From Planctomycetia bacterium (lineage in GTDB: Bacteria > Planctomycetota > Planctomycetia > Pirellulales > UBA1268): DNA of 33,601 nucleotides. The position numbers were made by a program, and so were the translations under genes. Shown piece by piece: positions 24,380 through 33,542 of this stretch. The notes under the pieces are model-generated. The model had not been told where the DNA came from. It saw only the letters and a program-made list of their open reading frames with translations, and made no database searches. The stretch spans positions 1 through 33,601 of the forward strand of contig RFRL01000015.1 of the NCBI GenBank assembly GCA_009924545.1. The letters run 5' to 3'. Numbering within the stretch: position 1 is the stretch's first letter; each line of letters begins with the position of its first letter.

Positions 24380-26158
24380 ATGAACCAGCAGCACACGAGC
24401 CCCACCGACCCGATCACCCAGCCGTCCGCCGACGGCCCCGGTGTCGACCCGATTGACACCGCGGTGGTCAAGCCACGCGCCGCCGCCCAGGGCGTCGACG
24501 CCGATCTGGCGACCCTCATCGCCACCGGTCGGCGCCAAGGCTACCTGACCTTCGACCAGGTCAATGCCTACCTTCCCGACGAAGCGGTCGACCCCGAGAA
24601 GATCGACAGCCTGCTGGTGGCGCTGGAGGAAAAGGGGATCGATCTGGTGGATGTGGCCCCGGCACCCGAGGAGGCCGAGGCGGCGCCGGTCGCCGTGCAG
24701 CCCGCGGGCCCCACTCCACGGGCCGCGGCCACCGTGCGTCCGGCGCCCGCGCGTCGTGACGAGGCCACCACCACGGCGCCGTCCAACGCCGGCAACGACC
24801 CGATCCGCATGTACCTGGCGCAGATGGCCGAGATCCCCCTCCTCACCCGGCCGGAGGAGATCGCCCTCGCCAAGCGGATCGAGGTCACGCGGAAGCGCTT
24901 CCGCCGGGCCATCCTCGGCTGCGCGTATTCGCTCCAGACCACGGTCGACACCCTGCGCCGCGTGCATGAAGGGAAGCTCCCCTTCGATCGCACCATCAAA
25001 GTGTCGCTCACCGAACGGCTCACCAAGGAGCAGATCCAGGCCCGGATGCCCCACAACCTCGCCACGCTCGGCCAGCTCATCGAGCGGAGCCGTGCCGACT
25101 TCCGTCTCCTCATCAGCCGGCGGACGCCGGCGGAGGAGGCACGCGTGGCCCGCAATCGATTCCGGCGGGGGCGTGCCAAGTCGCTCACGCTGGTCGAGGA
25201 GTTGTCGCTGCGGACGCGGCGCGTGCAGCCGCTGCTCAAGCTGCTGCGGGGCATGTCGGGGCGGATGGACCGGCTCCAGGAGGGCCTCCGGCAGGACGAG
25301 CTCTCCCGCGACGAACGGGCCGACATGCGGAAGGAGCTCCGCGACCTGATGCTCTCGACCTTGGAAAGCCCGCGGTCGTTACGGAAACGCGTGGTGCTCC
25401 TCGAGCGGCTCCAGGGGGAGTACGAGGCGGCGAAGCGCTCGCTTTCGGCGGCCAACCTCCGCCTCGTCGTGTCGATCGCCAAGAAGTACCGCAACCGTGG
25501 CTTGTCGTTCCTCGATCTCATCCAGGAGGGCAACACCGGCCTGATGCGGGCGGTCGACAAGTACGAGTACCGCCGGGGCTTCAAGTTTTCCACCTATGCC
25601 ACCTGGTGGATCCGGCAGGCGATCACCCGGGCCATCGCCGACCAGGCCCGCACGATCCGCATCCCGGTTCACATGATCGACGTGCTCTCCAAGCTCCGCA
25701 CGGCGGGCAAGAAGCTGCTCCATGAGCTGGGCCGCGATCCGACGGCGGAGGAGATGGCCACCGCGACCGGCATCCCGCTGGAGGAGGCGCGCCGTGTGCT
25801 CGACATGGGGCGGCAGCCGATGAGCCTCGACCGGCCGGTCGGGGAGAGCGAGGACGCCAGCTTCAGCGAGTTCGTCGAGGATGCCGGCGTGCAGAGCCCG
25901 TCCCAAGCAGCCACCTGCGGTCTGCTGCGGGACCGCATCGAGTCGCTGCTCAAGACCCTCACCTACCGTGAGCGGGAGATCATCCGCCTGCGCTATGGCC
26001 TCACCGACGGCTACACCTACACCCTGGAGGAGGTGGGGCGAATCTTCCGCGTCACCCGCGAACGGGTGCGGCAGATCGAAGCCAAGGCGGTGAAGAAGCT
26101 CCAGCATCCGGTGCGTTCGCGCCAGTTGGAGAGCTTCCTCGGCGGTGCCGTGAACTGA
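24380..26158 (+). CDS. rpoD: primary RNA polymerase sigma factor RpoD/SigA
   Basis: A 592-residue sigma70 factor. Region 1.1 is recognisable near residues 35-85 ([20 protein letters not shown]). Region 1.2 starts [18 protein letters not shown] long charged non-conserved region follows, then region 2 ([42 protein letters not shown]) for core and -10 binding. Region 3 (IRIPVHMID) and region 4 ([33 protein letters not shown]) for -35 binding complete it. The ATG at 24380 has a full AAGGAGG seven bases upstream, so the longer track start is rejected. It directs transcription of housekeeping genes. The promoters found here agree with a sigma70 consensus. Confidence 0.96.
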   Translation: MNQQHTSPTDPITQPSADGPGVDPIDTAVVKPRAAAQGVDADLATLIATGRRQGYLTFDQVNAYLPDEAVDPEKIDSLLVALEEKGIDLVDVAPAPEEAEAAPVAVQPAGPTPRAAATVRPAPARRDEATTTAPSNAGNDPIRMYLAQMAEIPLLTRPEEIALAKRIEVTRKRFRRAILGCAYSLQTTVDTLRRVHEGKLPFDRTIKVSLTERLTKEQIQARMPHNLATLGQLIERSRADFRLLISRRTPAEEARVARNRFRRGRAKSLTLVEELSLRTRRVQPLLKLLRGMSGRMDRLQEGLRQDELSRDERADMRKELRDLMLSTLESPRSLRKRVVLLERLQGEYEAAKRSLSAANLRLVVSIAKKYRNRGLSFLDLIQEGNTGLMRAVDKYEYRRGFKFSTYATWWIRQAITRAIADQARTIRIPVHMIDVLSKLRTAGKKLLHELGRDPTAEEMATATGIPLEEARRVLDMGRQPMSLDRPVGESEDASFSEFVEDAGVQSPSQAATCGLLRDRIESLLKTLTYREREIIRLRYGLTDGYTYTLEEVGRIFRVTRERVRQIEAKAVKKLQHPVRSRQLESFLGGAVN

Positions 26159-26214
26159 CACCCGGCGCCACGCCGCCTGTCTCCCGGCACGAGCCGCGCA
26201 CCGTGAGCCACCCA

Positions 26215-26252
26215 CCGGCCCCCGTTTGCGGGATTTCCGCAGCGGGGGCCGG
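26215..26252. terminator. strong hairpin downstream of rpoD
   Basis: CCGGCCCCCG and CGGGGGCCGG form a 10-base stem, continued past a small internal loop by TGCGG/CCGCA with a GATTT loop. It begins 57 bases after the rpoD stop. It probably terminates or stabilises the transcript and opens a hairpin-rich stretch comparable to that after tspO. Confidence 0.6.
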
Positions 26253-26325
26253 CCCGTGGGGATGCCGGAAGCGCGGCTCCCGACAAACGGCTGGCCGCAG
26301 CCAGTCCCACCGGCGGTTGTGCCAT

Positions 26326-26365
26326 GGCCAATGGCCACGGATGGACTTTGCCCACGCGCTGCTAG
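26326..26365 (+). repeat. dispersed 40-base element, copy 2
   Basis: It matches copy 1 at 33 of 40 positions. It lies 42 bases before the zinc-ribbon gene start. Upstream (26264-26281) is CGGAAGCGCGGCTCCCG, a mismatched counterpart of the third hairpin of the tspO array, so the relationship extends beyond the box. Confidence 0.7.
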
Positions 26366-26406
26366 GATGTCGACCGACAGGAATCCTGCCCACCGCGCGA
26401 CCGACC

Positions 26407-27114
26407 ATGTCCCTGGCCGTCACCGCCGATGCGATCCGCACGCTGCACCGCATGCAGCGTCAACTGACCGACCTGCGCGAGCAACTCGAGGTCGGGCCCC
26501 GGCGTGTGGCCGCGCGGACCAAACTCGTGGAAGCTGCCGAGGCCCGGATGGCGGCCGTCAACGACGAGGTCCGCCGGGCCAAGATGGGTGCCGACCAAAA
26601 GCAACTCCAGCTCAAGTCGGCCGAGGCGAAGATCACCGACCTCGAAGGAAAGCTCAACGCCTGCAAGACCAACCGCGAATACCAGACGCTCCGCGACCAA
26701 ATTGCCGCCGACCGGATGGCGACCAAGGTGCTCGAGGACGAGATCCTCGAGGCCCTCGAACGCGTTGACGCGACCCGGGGACAGGTTCCCAACGTGGAGG
26801 GTGAGTTGGCCACAGCCCGGCGCGGCCTCGCGGATGCGAAAGCGGAAGTCGACGCCAAGGCCGCCAGTCTCGCCGCGGAGGTCGCGCGGATCAGCCGCGA
26901 CCTCGAAGCCGCCGAGCACGAACTTCCGGACGATTCCCGTGACGTCTACCGCCGTGTCGTGAAGAGCAAGGGTGCCGACGGGATGGCCGTGGTCGATGGC
27001 CAGAGCTGCGGAGGCTGCTCCCAGCAGATCACGGGCAACATGGTGGCGGAGCTGTCGATGGGCCGTGTCGTCGCCTGCCGTAGTTGCGGACGCCTGCTCT
27101 ATCTGGCGAAATAA
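26407..27114 (+). CDS. C4-type zinc ribbon protein with coiled coil
   Basis: A 235-residue protein. Residues 10-180 form a long heptad-rich coiled coil (for example LKSAEAKITDLEGKLNACKT, then NREYQTLRDQIAADR). The C-terminus is a four-cysteine zinc ribbon (SCGGCSQQI and VVACRSCGRLLYL), the zf-RING_7 type. Homologues are widespread in bacteria next to replication or Nif3-like genes and have no established role; a nucleic-acid or RNA-polymerase-related function has been guessed. Here it sits between rpoD and greA, two transcription genes. The ATG has no strong Shine-Dalgarno. The repeat element lies immediately upstream. Confidence 0.85.
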   Translation: MSLAVTADAIRTLHRMQRQLTDLREQLEVGPRRVAARTKLVEAAEARMAAVNDEVRRAKMGADQKQLQLKSAEAKITDLEGKLNACKTNREYQTLRDQIAADRMATKVLEDEILEALERVDATRGQVPNVEGELATARRGLADAKAEVDAKAASLAAEVARISRDLEAAEHELPDDSRDVYRRVVKSKGADGMAVVDGQSCGGCSQQITGNMVAELSMGRVVACRSCGRLLYLAK

Positions 27115-27182
27115 GGGGCCCTGCGGCCCGTTTCCCGCGGCTCCCGCGGATTCTCGTTCCCCGTTTCACCGGAATGCCGACG

Positions 27183-27665
27183 ATGTCAGACCGCATCCCC
27201 ATGACCCGCACCGGCTACGAAAAGCTCAAGTCCGAGGTCGATCACCTCGACACGGTGGAGATGCCCCGCCTCACCGCCCGGGTGGCCGCCGCGCGGAGCG
27301 AGGGCGACCTGAGCGAGAACGCGGAGTACCACGGGGCCCGGGAAAGCCAGGGGATGCTCCAGGCGAAGATCAACCTCCTCCGCGACAAACTCGCCCGGGC
27401 GGTGATCGTGGAACGGCCCAAGGAGGCCACCGACGAGGTGGTTTTCGGCGCCACGGTCACGGTGAAGGACCTGAAGTTCGGCGACGAGGAGGAGTTCGTC
27501 CTCGTGGGGGCCGGCGAGGAGGACTACGACGCCGGCAAGATCAACGTCGCCAGCCCCCTCGCCCAGGGTCTGCTCGGCCGCAAGGTCGGCGAGAAGGTCG
27601 AGATCCAGGTGCCCGCGGGGCTGATGCGATTCGAGATCCTCGGCGTCCGCTTCGAGGACGCCTGA
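27183..27665 (+). CDS. greA: transcription elongation factor GreA
   Basis: A 160-residue GreA. The N-terminal antiparallel coiled coil (MTRTGYEKLKSEVDHL, RSEGDLSENAEYHGA) carries the acidic tip residues of the SEGDLSENAEY motif that stimulate transcript cleavage in backtracked RNA polymerase. The C-terminal FKBP-like domain follows (ATVTVKDL, SPLAQGLLGRKVGEKVEI). Length is the family standard. ATG 27183 gives the usual N-terminus; ATG 27174, three codons earlier, is also possible. It ends at a strong inverted repeat and is convergent with yggS. Confidence 0.94.
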   Translation: MSDRIPMTRTGYEKLKSEVDHLDTVEMPRLTARVAAARSEGDLSENAEYHGARESQGMLQAKINLLRDKLARAVIVERPKEATDEVVFGATVTVKDLKFGDEEEFVLVGAGEEDYDAGKINVASPLAQGLLGRKVGEKVEIQVPAGLMRFEILGVRFEDA

Positions 27666-27700
27666 CGGCACCGTGGGGGCCGGCGAGAGCCGCGGTGCCG
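27666..27700. terminator. inverted repeat between convergent greA and yggS
   Basis: CGGCACCG (27666-27673) and CGGTGCCG (27693-27700) are perfect 8-base complements. They start one base after the greA stop and have a loop of 19 bases. The symmetrical position between convergent genes suggests a shared terminator, though no U or A tract is visible. Confidence 0.55.
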
Positions 27701-27751
27701 TGCCGCAGCACGACCGGGAAGCGGCCAGCGGCCATCCGCGGAATGCCGGGC

Positions 27752-28459
27752 TCACCGGTTCGCGACACCCTCCCAGAGGGCCGAACCGATCCGCACGATC
27801 GTCGCCCCTTCGAGGATCGCATCCTCGAAGTCGCCGCTCATCCCCATCGAGAGCTCGGGGAGCCGCAGCCCGGGCCGCTCCGCCTCGATGCGGTCGCGGA
27901 GCGCCCTCAAGCCCGCGAACTGCCGCCGCGCCGTGTCGGGTGGGTCGCCGGGCGCCGCAGCGGAGGCCATCCCCATCAAGCCGCACAGCCGTGCGCCGCG
28001 TGCCGGCCAGGCATCGAGCAGGGGGCGCACCGCTGCGGGCTCCAGCCCGGTCCGTGCGGTTTCTCCGGTGAGATTGACCTCGATCAGCACGTCGACGGGG
28101 CTGCCGTGGCCACCCCTCTCGGCGGCGATCGCGTCGAGCAACCGCAGGCTGTCGAGCGAATGGACGAGGTGGCACAGCGGCAGGGTCCGCCGCAACTTGT
28201 TGCGCTGCAAGTGGCCGATGAAGTGCCAGCGGATCCGGTCGGCCAGGTCGGCAAGCGCCTCCTGCTTGGCCCACAGCGCCTGGGGCCGGCTCTCCGCCAG
28301 ATCGCTGCAGCCGGCCTCCACCAGCTCCCGGGCCAGCGTTGGCCCCACGGTCTTCGTCACCCCCACGAGGCGGACGCTCTCCACCGGCCGCGCCGCCCGC
28401 TGGCAGGCGTCAGCCACCCGTTCACGGACACAGGCCAGATTGTCGGAAAACTGTGCCAT
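27752..28459 (-). CDS. yggS: YggS family pyridoxal phosphate homeostasis protein
   Basis: A 235-residue alanine-racemase-fold protein. The PLP-binding Lys is in LVGVTKTVGP (about residue 35). WHFIGHLQRNKLR and VDVLIEVNLTGE are typical for YggS/PROSC. LSMGMSGDFEDAI and RIGSALWEG close the barrel with phosphate-binding residues. It binds pyridoxal 5'-phosphate without catalysing a reaction and balances free PLP and amino acids. The ATG at 28459 is 26 bases after the stop of the upstream unknown protein on the same strand, so the two are likely one operon. Confidence 0.92.
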   Translation of the reverse strand: MAQFSDNLACVRERVADACQRAARPVESVRLVGVTKTVGPTLARELVEAGCSDLAESRPQALWAKQEALADLADRIRWHFIGHLQRNKLRRTLPLCHLVHSLDSLRLLDAIAAERGGHGSPVDVLIEVNLTGETARTGLEPAAVRPLLDAWPARGARLCGLMGMASAAAPGDPPDTARRQFAGLRALRDRIEAERPGLRLPELSMGMSGDFEDAILEGATIVRIGSALWEGVANR

Positions 28460-28485
28460 CACCCCACCCGGGCCGGCGCGGGCCG

Positions 28486-30306
28486 TCACTCGATCTCGAT
28501 CGACCGGCCGACGCGGCCCCGCGGCTTGATCCTCCCGAGGATGAGCTCGCACGCCACGTTGCAGCCGAGGAGCGTGCGGTTCCGCGGTTCGTCGAGGGCC
28601 CGGTAGACGAGCCACTGCTCCAGGCCCGCCTGCACCCGAAAGCCCACCGCCTCGTGCCGGCCGAGGATCCGCCGCGTGTCGGCCACGGTGAGTTGTCGCC
28701 ACGTCACCGGACCACGGCTGCGTCCGGGATCGCAGTCGATCCACAGCGGGGCGTAGAGCCGGTCGCCCGGACCGGATTGGCGCAGTTCCAGTCCCGCGAC
28801 CCCCGCCGCTTCCTGGGTGGCGGACGATGGCGCCACGACGTCGAAGCTCCCGGGGCCCCCGGCACTCGTCCATTCCCCGAGGGCCAGTGGGAGCACGACG
28901 CTCCGGGGCCGGCCATCACAGAGGAGCCGTTCCCGTGTCTCTTCTTCCGGCGTCGCCACGGTGATCGCACCGGGCAGCACGATCCGCGCCCGGTAGTCGA
29001 TGCCACCGCCACTCGCCGGCACGATGACCGCGTCGGCCAGGAGCACAACCCGGTCGGCGGCCATCACCACCACCTGCCGCTGCACCTCCCCACCACCGAC
29101 GAGCGGCTGGACGATTTCGAGGAAAGTGCCGTGCCGGCAGGGCTCGCAGCTCGACATCCGCCACGGGCCATCGGGGTCGCGCTTCTGCCCGCCCACAGAG
29201 ACGCCGGCCGACCAGGGACCGGCCACGAGGACTCGGCGCCCGACCGCCACTTCCAGCCAGGGCGCGGATGCCTGCCAGTCGATGAACAGCCGCACGGCGC
29301 TCCCGTCCCAGCCCGAGCGGATCACCGCCTGCCCCCCGTCGCCGAGCCCGCGCTCGCGGGGGAGGAGCCGACCGCCGGCGCCACCCTGCGCCAGATGCCG
29401 GGCCGTGTTCCGTGCCCGCCGGCTGCCGTCGCGGGCGACCCGGTCGAGGAGCGGCTCCACGTCGGCCATCGCGGCGGTACCGCCGGCAGAGCGACGCGCT
29501 ACAGGCCCACGAGGGTCCGACCCGGCAGGCCCCATCAGCGCGAGCGCCGTTTCGCCGGCTGCGCGGAGACGGGCGTCGGTCCGGGCATTCCACGGCACCC
29601 CCCCGCCGGCCGCCGTCACCGCCTCTCCGATCGCCGCCCAGCGCGCCACGAGCGCGACCCGGGCCGCGACATCGGCCGCCCCTGGCGCGCGGATCGCACC
29701 GTCGTCGCTCGTCTGGCGGTCGATCTCGGCCTCCACGGCCTCCCGGGCCGGCGGCTCGAGCGCCTGGCAGGCCGCGATGTCGGGGAACAGCTCCGCCACC
29801 ACCAGCAGGCAGGCGGCGGCAGCCGTGTCACCGTCGCGCACCACATCCACCGCCGGGGCGGCGACACGGCACAACTGGTCGATCAGCGCCGTCGCGGCAC
29901 CCGTGCGCCCGGTCGAGGCCCCGCCGGGCTGCGCCGTCCAGCCCAGGGCCCAGGCAACCGCCTCGGTTGTGGTCCAGCGCTCCGCGCCGGCCGGCAGGCG
30001 GGCGATCGCCTCGAGGGCCTCGGCCACCGCCGCCTCGAGGCGTCGGAGGTCCCCACCGCGGCGCGCCTTCCCGGTGATCCGCGTCGCCAGCCGGCGCAGG
30101 TGCCGACGGCCGTCGCGAGTCGGCATGCGGTCGGCGAGCCGCGTGATCCGCGCGACCGTGTCGGCCCGCTGCCTTCGACGCGGCCGGGGGGATCGCGCGG
30201 GTGGCTGCGTCGTCGACCGGGAGTCGGTCGGAGCCCCCGCCGAAGCATGCCGACCATTGCGGGCCGGTGGCAGGGTTCCAGGGGAAGTGCCGTGGCGCGT
30301 GGCCAT
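28486..30306 (-). CDS. large protein of unknown function, alpha-toroid plus beta-sandwich layout
   Basis: About 606 residues. After a short Ser/Pro/Arg-rich start, residues 60-350 are mainly helical and Ala-rich (EAVAEALEAIARLPAG, TAAAACLLVVAELFPDIAA). The C-terminal 260 residues are beta-rich with many short strands: PWLEVAVGRRVLVAGPWSAG, RQVVVMAADRVVLLADAV, SVVLPLALGEW, DRLYAPLWIDCD. The order recalls heparinase II/III-type lyases, but I see no catalytic motif and do not claim one. I have the impression that similar proteins exist in other planctomycetes. There is no signal peptide. The ATG at 30306 has GAGG directly adjacent, so the start is uncertain. It probably shares a transcript with yggS. 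Confidence 0.7.
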   Translation of the reverse strand: MATRHGTSPGTLPPARNGRHASAGAPTDSRSTTQPPARSPRPRRRQRADTVARITRLADRMPTRDGRRHLRRLATRITGKARRGGDLRRLEAAVAEALEAIARLPAGAERWTTTEAVAWALGWTAQPGGASTGRTGAATALIDQLCRVAAPAVDVVRDGDTAAAACLLVVAELFPDIAACQALEPPAREAVEAEIDRQTSDDGAIRAPGAADVAARVALVARWAAIGEAVTAAGGGVPWNARTDARLRAAGETALALMGPAGSDPRGPVARRSAGGTAAMADVEPLLDRVARDGSRRARNTARHLAQGGAGGRLLPRERGLGDGGQAVIRSGWDGSAVRLFIDWQASAPWLEVAVGRRVLVAGPWSAGVSVGGQKRDPDGPWRMSSCEPCRHGTFLEIVQPLVGGGEVQRQVVVMAADRVVLLADAVIVPASGGGIDYRARIVLPGAITVATPEEETRERLLCDGRPRSVVLPLALGEWTSAGGPGSFDVVAPSSATQEAAGVAGLELRQSGPGDRLYAPLWIDCDPGRSRGPVTWRQLTVADTRRILGRHEAVGFRVQAGLEQWLVYRALDEPRNRTLLGCNVACELILGRIKPRGRVGRSIEIE

Positions 30307-30418
30307 CCTCGGGTGTCCATCCACGTGTCGGCGGGCGTGCGGAGCGGCCCACCGGGACCGCTGCGGTGCGGTATCGTATCGTGGTGAAGGTCCCACCACC
30401 ACGGGGAGCCCCTCGGCC

Positions 30419-31228
30419 ATGCCGTTCCCGCACAGCCCACCCGTCGACCCTGTCGTGGTCCCCGCCGTGGCCGCGGTCCCCCGCCGCAGGGCGCGGCGGC
30501 CAGGAGTGACGCTCCTCCTGGTGCTCACGCTGGCCCCGTCGCAGCTGGGCAGTGGCCGGGCCGCCGAGGATCCGCCCGCGGAGCCCGTGCCGGTCGTCGA
30601 TCGCCATCCGGAGCTCGAGCGTTTGGCGCCGCGCGAGGAGGTGTGGGTCGATCTCCGCGGCAGGAGGGTCGTGGTCGGTGGAGCCGTGGCGCTCGACGAG
30701 GGGCCCATCGAGTTCTTCGCCTGCCCGCAGCTCACCAAGGAGCACGAGTCGGTGATCGCGGTGAAGGCGTCGGCACGGCTCGTGCACGCCGCCCTGCTGG
30801 CGATCGGCCTCGTGCCGGGGAAACCGGTCTCCTTCGACCCTGTCTACGCCGCCGCCACCGGCCCGGCGGTGCGGATCATGCTCCGCTGGCGGGACGCCGC
30901 CGGTGCAGCGCGGGAGGCCGACGCCCGGACGTGGGTGCGTAATTCGCGCACCGGCAAGGTGCTGGAGGCCGACTGGGTGTTCGCCGGCAGCAGCCTGTGG
31001 AAAGACCCCGATGGCCAGGAGCACTACCAGGCCGACGCGGGCGACTTCGTCTGCGTTTCGAACTTCCCGACCGCCACCCTCGACCTGCCGATCGAGAGTT
31101 CGCAGTCGAACGAGGCGCTGCTGTTCGAGGTCTTCCCGGAGCGCGTGCCCCCCGTGGGCACCGTGGTCGATCTCGTGCTCACCGCTGCCGCTCCGGTGCC
31201 CGCCAAAAACCCGGGTGGCTCCCGGTGA
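30419..31228 (+). CDS. YdjY-domain-like secreted protein
   Basis: A 269-residue protein with an N-terminal hydrophobic export segment (GVTLLLVLTLAPSQLGSGRA). The mature part begins PELERLAPREEVWVDL and has EFFACPQLTKEHESV, an ALLAIGLVPGKPVSFDP segment and FVCVSNFPTATLDLPIESSQ. This is the pattern I associate with the YdjY-type domain of planctomycete secreted proteins; its function is unknown. The ATG follows GGGGAG at a rather long spacing (about 11 bases). It is divergent from the large unknown protein over 112 bases and convergent with hemQ. Confidence 0.75.
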   Translation: MPFPHSPPVDPVVVPAVAAVPRRRARRPGVTLLLVLTLAPSQLGSGRAAEDPPAEPVPVVDRHPELERLAPREEVWVDLRGRRVVVGGAVALDEGPIEFFACPQLTKEHESVIAVKASARLVHAALLAIGLVPGKPVSFDPVYAAATGPAVRIMLRWRDAAGAAREADARTWVRNSRTGKVLEADWVFAGSSLWKDPDGQEHYQADAGDFVCVSNFPTATLDLPIESSQSNEALLFEVFPERVPPVGTVVDLVLTAAAPVPAKNPGGSR

Positions 31229-31264
31229 CGGGTTGGCCCCCGAGGATAGCGCACGCACCGCGGC

Positions 31265-32122
31265 TCACCCGGCACCGGCGCCCACGTGGCAGTGCGCCAG
31301 GACCGTCTCCGGCGTCGCCACATAGCCGGTGTAGAAGGGGCCGAACTCGGCGTACCGGGCGCTCGCCTCGTCGAAGCGCATCGTGTAGACGATCTCCTTG
31401 AGGAAGTCGGGCCGCCGCGCCCACAGCGTCACCCCCCACTCCCAGTCGTCGAGTCCCACGCTCACCGTGATCAACTGCGTGACACGCCCACCGAAGGTCA
31501 TGCCGGTGCGGCCATGCTCGGCCATCAACCGGCTGCGCTCGGCGAACGGGAGAAGGAACCAGTTCTCCCCCACCTCGCGCTTCTTGTTCATCGGATAGAA
31601 GCAGGCGTTGGGCCAGGGGGGCAGTTCAGGCTCGATCCGCGCCCGGCGCATGGCATCCTCCCGCGCGGCATACCCCGCGACCTTCGCCTTGTAGCTCGGG
31701 CTGTCGGCCATCTCCCCCTCCTCGAGGAGCCGCTGGCCGTACTGGGCGACCGTGGGGACGTATTCGCTCACCTCCGTGAGGCCGATGAACGACCACGTGG
31801 GCACGAGCGCGGTGCCGAGGGGCCCGGCGACGAGCCGCTGGTGCACAGCCTCGACCGCGAGGGGGGAGGGATCCATCGCCACGACGGCGAAGTCGGCCTT
31901 GTGCCCCGGCACGATCCACGTCTGCAGACGGCGGGGCGCCCCGGCCGCGCCGGGGTCGAGCGCCGCCCGGAACGCAGCCATCCCCTCGGCGAGCTGGCGC
32001 GGCGAGAGGGCGGCCAGCCGGCCGTGGTCGAAGGAGTAGAAAAGGTGGCTCACGTGCCACCCGGTGGACGGCTCCATCGACGCGGTGTCGTCGGCGGCGT
32101 TGCGGTGCGGGGGATGGGACAC
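31265..32122 (-). CDS. hemQ: coproheme decarboxylase HemQ (chlorite dismutase family)
   Basis: A 285-residue protein of the chlorite-dismutase-like HemQ family. It converts coproheme III to heme b with peroxide in the coproporphyrin-dependent heme pathway. FYPMNKKR contains the conserved catalytic Tyr. The heme-ligand His lies in MAEHGRTGMTFGG. LDDWEWGVTLWA, YTMRFDEASARYAEFGPF and a C-terminal YTGY segment complete the family pattern. The GTG at 32122 has AGGAG about ten bases upstream. The longer 337-residue ORF begins in Arg/Pro-rich sequence and is rejected. A more internal ATG (MEPSTG) is an alternative start. No other heme gene is in the window. Confidence 0.9.
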   Translation of the reverse strand: MSHPPHRNAADDTASMEPSTGWHVSHLFYSFDHGRLAALSPRQLAEGMAAFRAALDPGAAGAPRRLQTWIVPGHKADFAVVAMDPSPLAVEAVHQRLVAGPLGTALVPTWSFIGLTEVSEYVPTVAQYGQRLLEEGEMADSPSYKAKVAGYAAREDAMRRARIEPELPPWPNACFYPMNKKREVGENWFLLPFAERSRLMAEHGRTGMTFGGRVTQLITVSVGLDDWEWGVTLWARRPDFLKEIVYTMRFDEASARYAEFGPFYTGYVATPETVLAHCHVGAGAG

Positions 32123-32361
32123 GGCGGAAGGTCTCCTCGGGACGGGGGTGCCACCGACTCGCCGGTCGCGCCCGGGCCCGGAGTGTAGGCGGCCCGGAGG
32201 CCACTTCCCATCCCCCGTCACGGCCCCGCCGCACCGCTGCCTGTCCCTCCTGGTGCCGGAGCCGGTAAGCTTGCCCATGGGGCCGGTGAGCTGAGCGGTC
32301 AGGGACCGACAAGCTTTCAGGCGGGAACGGGCAGGGCGCTACGCTCGCGGAGGACACGACC

Positions 32362-32634
32362 ATGGGACAGGCGATCGTCGATCCACAGGAACTGCGGCGT
32401 TTCGCCGCCCGTCTGCGCCACTTCAGCACCGAAGTGATGACGCAGATGCAGGCGGTGCAGCGGCAGCTCTCGGCGCTCGGTTCCACCTGGCGCGACCAGG
32501 AGCACCAGAAATTCGCGGAGGAGTTCGAGCAGCAACTCAGCACCTTCGGCCGGTTCGTGGAGAGCACCGGTGAATACGTGCCCTACCTGATCCGCAAGGC
32601 GGAGCGGGTCGAGGAATACCAGCAGCAGCGGTGA
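32362..32634 (+). CDS. WXG100-like small helical protein
   Basis: A 90-residue all-helical protein. Two amphipathic helices are separated by a turn containing STWRDQEHQKF, with Trp43 where ESAT-6/WXG100 proteins have WxG. It is followed by a helix ending RKAERVEEYQQQR. Size and pattern match WXG100 substrates or chaperone-like partners of type VII secretion systems. The ATG has GGAGGA seven bases upstream. It opens a three-gene run with gaps of 16 and 10 bases. The Gly of WxG is replaced by Asp. Confidence 0.75.
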   Translation: MGQAIVDPQELRRFAARLRHFSTEVMTQMQAVQRQLSALGSTWRDQEHQKFAEEFEQQLSTFGRFVESTGEYVPYLIRKAERVEEYQQQR

Positions 32635-32650
32635 GCCGGGGAGGCAGGCG

Positions 32651-33289
32651 ATGTCCGGACAGGCCGACGTCAAATCGATCGACACCCTCGCCTTCGTGAA
32701 GGCGGCGGTGGCGTCGTTCGCCCACGAGACCGGCCAGGCGATCGCCGAGGTCGAGCTGGAGGGCCGGCGGGCCGTCGACTACATCACCATGGACCGGGCC
32801 GCACACTGGAAAGCCGAGGTCCGCCGCGCCGGCGACATGGTCAACCAGGCGATCAAGGACCTCGAGCACTGCCGGGCGTTCAAGAAGGTGGGGGACAGCC
32901 AGCCCTCGTGCGTCGAGGAGAAGAAAAAGCTGGAGAAGGCCCGGGCCCGATTGGCACTGGCCGAACAGAAGGCGGAGGCGGTGCGCCGCTGGACGCCGAT
33001 GGTCCAGCAGCAGTTCCGCGAGACATGCGTGAAGCTCGTCCACTTCCGCGAGGTGGTCGACGTGAAGTGCCCGCGCGCGGTGGCCACCTTGGAGCGGATG
33101 CTCAAGGCCCTCGACGCCTACCGCGAACTGTCGGGGCCGCGTCCCGGGGGCAATGCCGGTGGCACGGCTTCCGCCACCGCCGTCACCCGTCAGGTGGAAG
33201 ATCCGGCATCCCCTGCTCCGGCGTCGACCGCTGCTCCAGCCGCTCCAGCGGGGAGCGCTGGGCCAACAGTGGATCCCTCCACCCCGTGA
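32651..33289 (+). CDS. coiled-coil protein of the WXG100-like cluster, unknown function
   Basis: A 212-residue protein. About residues 10-150 form one long helical, heptad-like region rich in Lys, Glu and Ala (SCVEEKKKLEKARARL, then ALAEQKAEAVRRW). It contains four Cys (FKKVGDSQPSCVEE, FRETCVKLV and others). The last 60 residues are a Pro/Ala/Ser/Thr-rich tail (PASPAPASTAAPAAPAG). The ATG has GGGGAGG six bases upstream. No family is recognised. Its place between two WXG100-like genes suggests a structural partner or substrate of the same system. Confidence 0.75.
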   Translation: MSGQADVKSIDTLAFVKAAVASFAHETGQAIAEVELEGRRAVDYITMDRAAHWKAEVRRAGDMVNQAIKDLEHCRAFKKVGDSQPSCVEEKKKLEKARARLALAEQKAEAVRRWTPMVQQQFRETCVKLVHFREVVDVKCPRAVATLERMLKALDAYRELSGPRPGGNAGGTASATAVTRQVEDPASPAPASTAAPAAPAGSAGPTVDPSTP

Positions 33290-33299
33290 GGTGCGTCCC

Positions 33300-33536
33300 G
33301 TGAAGCACATCGACCTCTCCAGCGGCGCCTCGAAGATGTCGCTCGCGCTCAAACAGTTGGAGATCAAGTGGGACTCCGCCAAGGACACCTGGAACGACGC
33401 CACGAGCAAGGCGTTTCACAAGGAGCACATCGAGCCGCTCCGGCCCGACATCAAGGAAACGCTCGAAGCGATCGGCCGACTGGCGGAGGTCCTGGCCCGC
33501 GCCGCCCGTGACGTCGCCGACGAAGGTGGCGGCTGA
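33300..33536 (+). CDS. second WXG100-like small helical protein
   Basis: A 78-residue helical protein. LKQLEIKWDSAKDTWNDATS contains two Trp (residues 24 and 31). The second starts W-N-D-A-T-S-K-A-F, the place of the WXG turn. A following helix (LEAIGRLAEVLARAARDVA) is typical of the second arm. The GTG start has GAGGTG six bases upstream and lies ten bases after the previous stop, indicating an operon. The track ORF starting at 33153 runs through the preceding gene and is rejected. Confidence 0.7.
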   Translation: MKHIDLSSGASKMSLALKQLEIKWDSAKDTWNDATSKAFHKEHIEPLRPDIKETLEAIGRLAEVLARAARDVADEGGG

Positions 33537-33542
33537 CGCCGG

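Noticed and set aside
28339-30387. 682-codon plus-strand ORF
   Set aside because: Antisense shadow of the large unknown protein and the start of yggS.
32338-32345. TACGCT as a -10 for the WXG100-like cluster
   Set aside because: It would place the transcription start inside the Shine-Dalgarno and has no -35.
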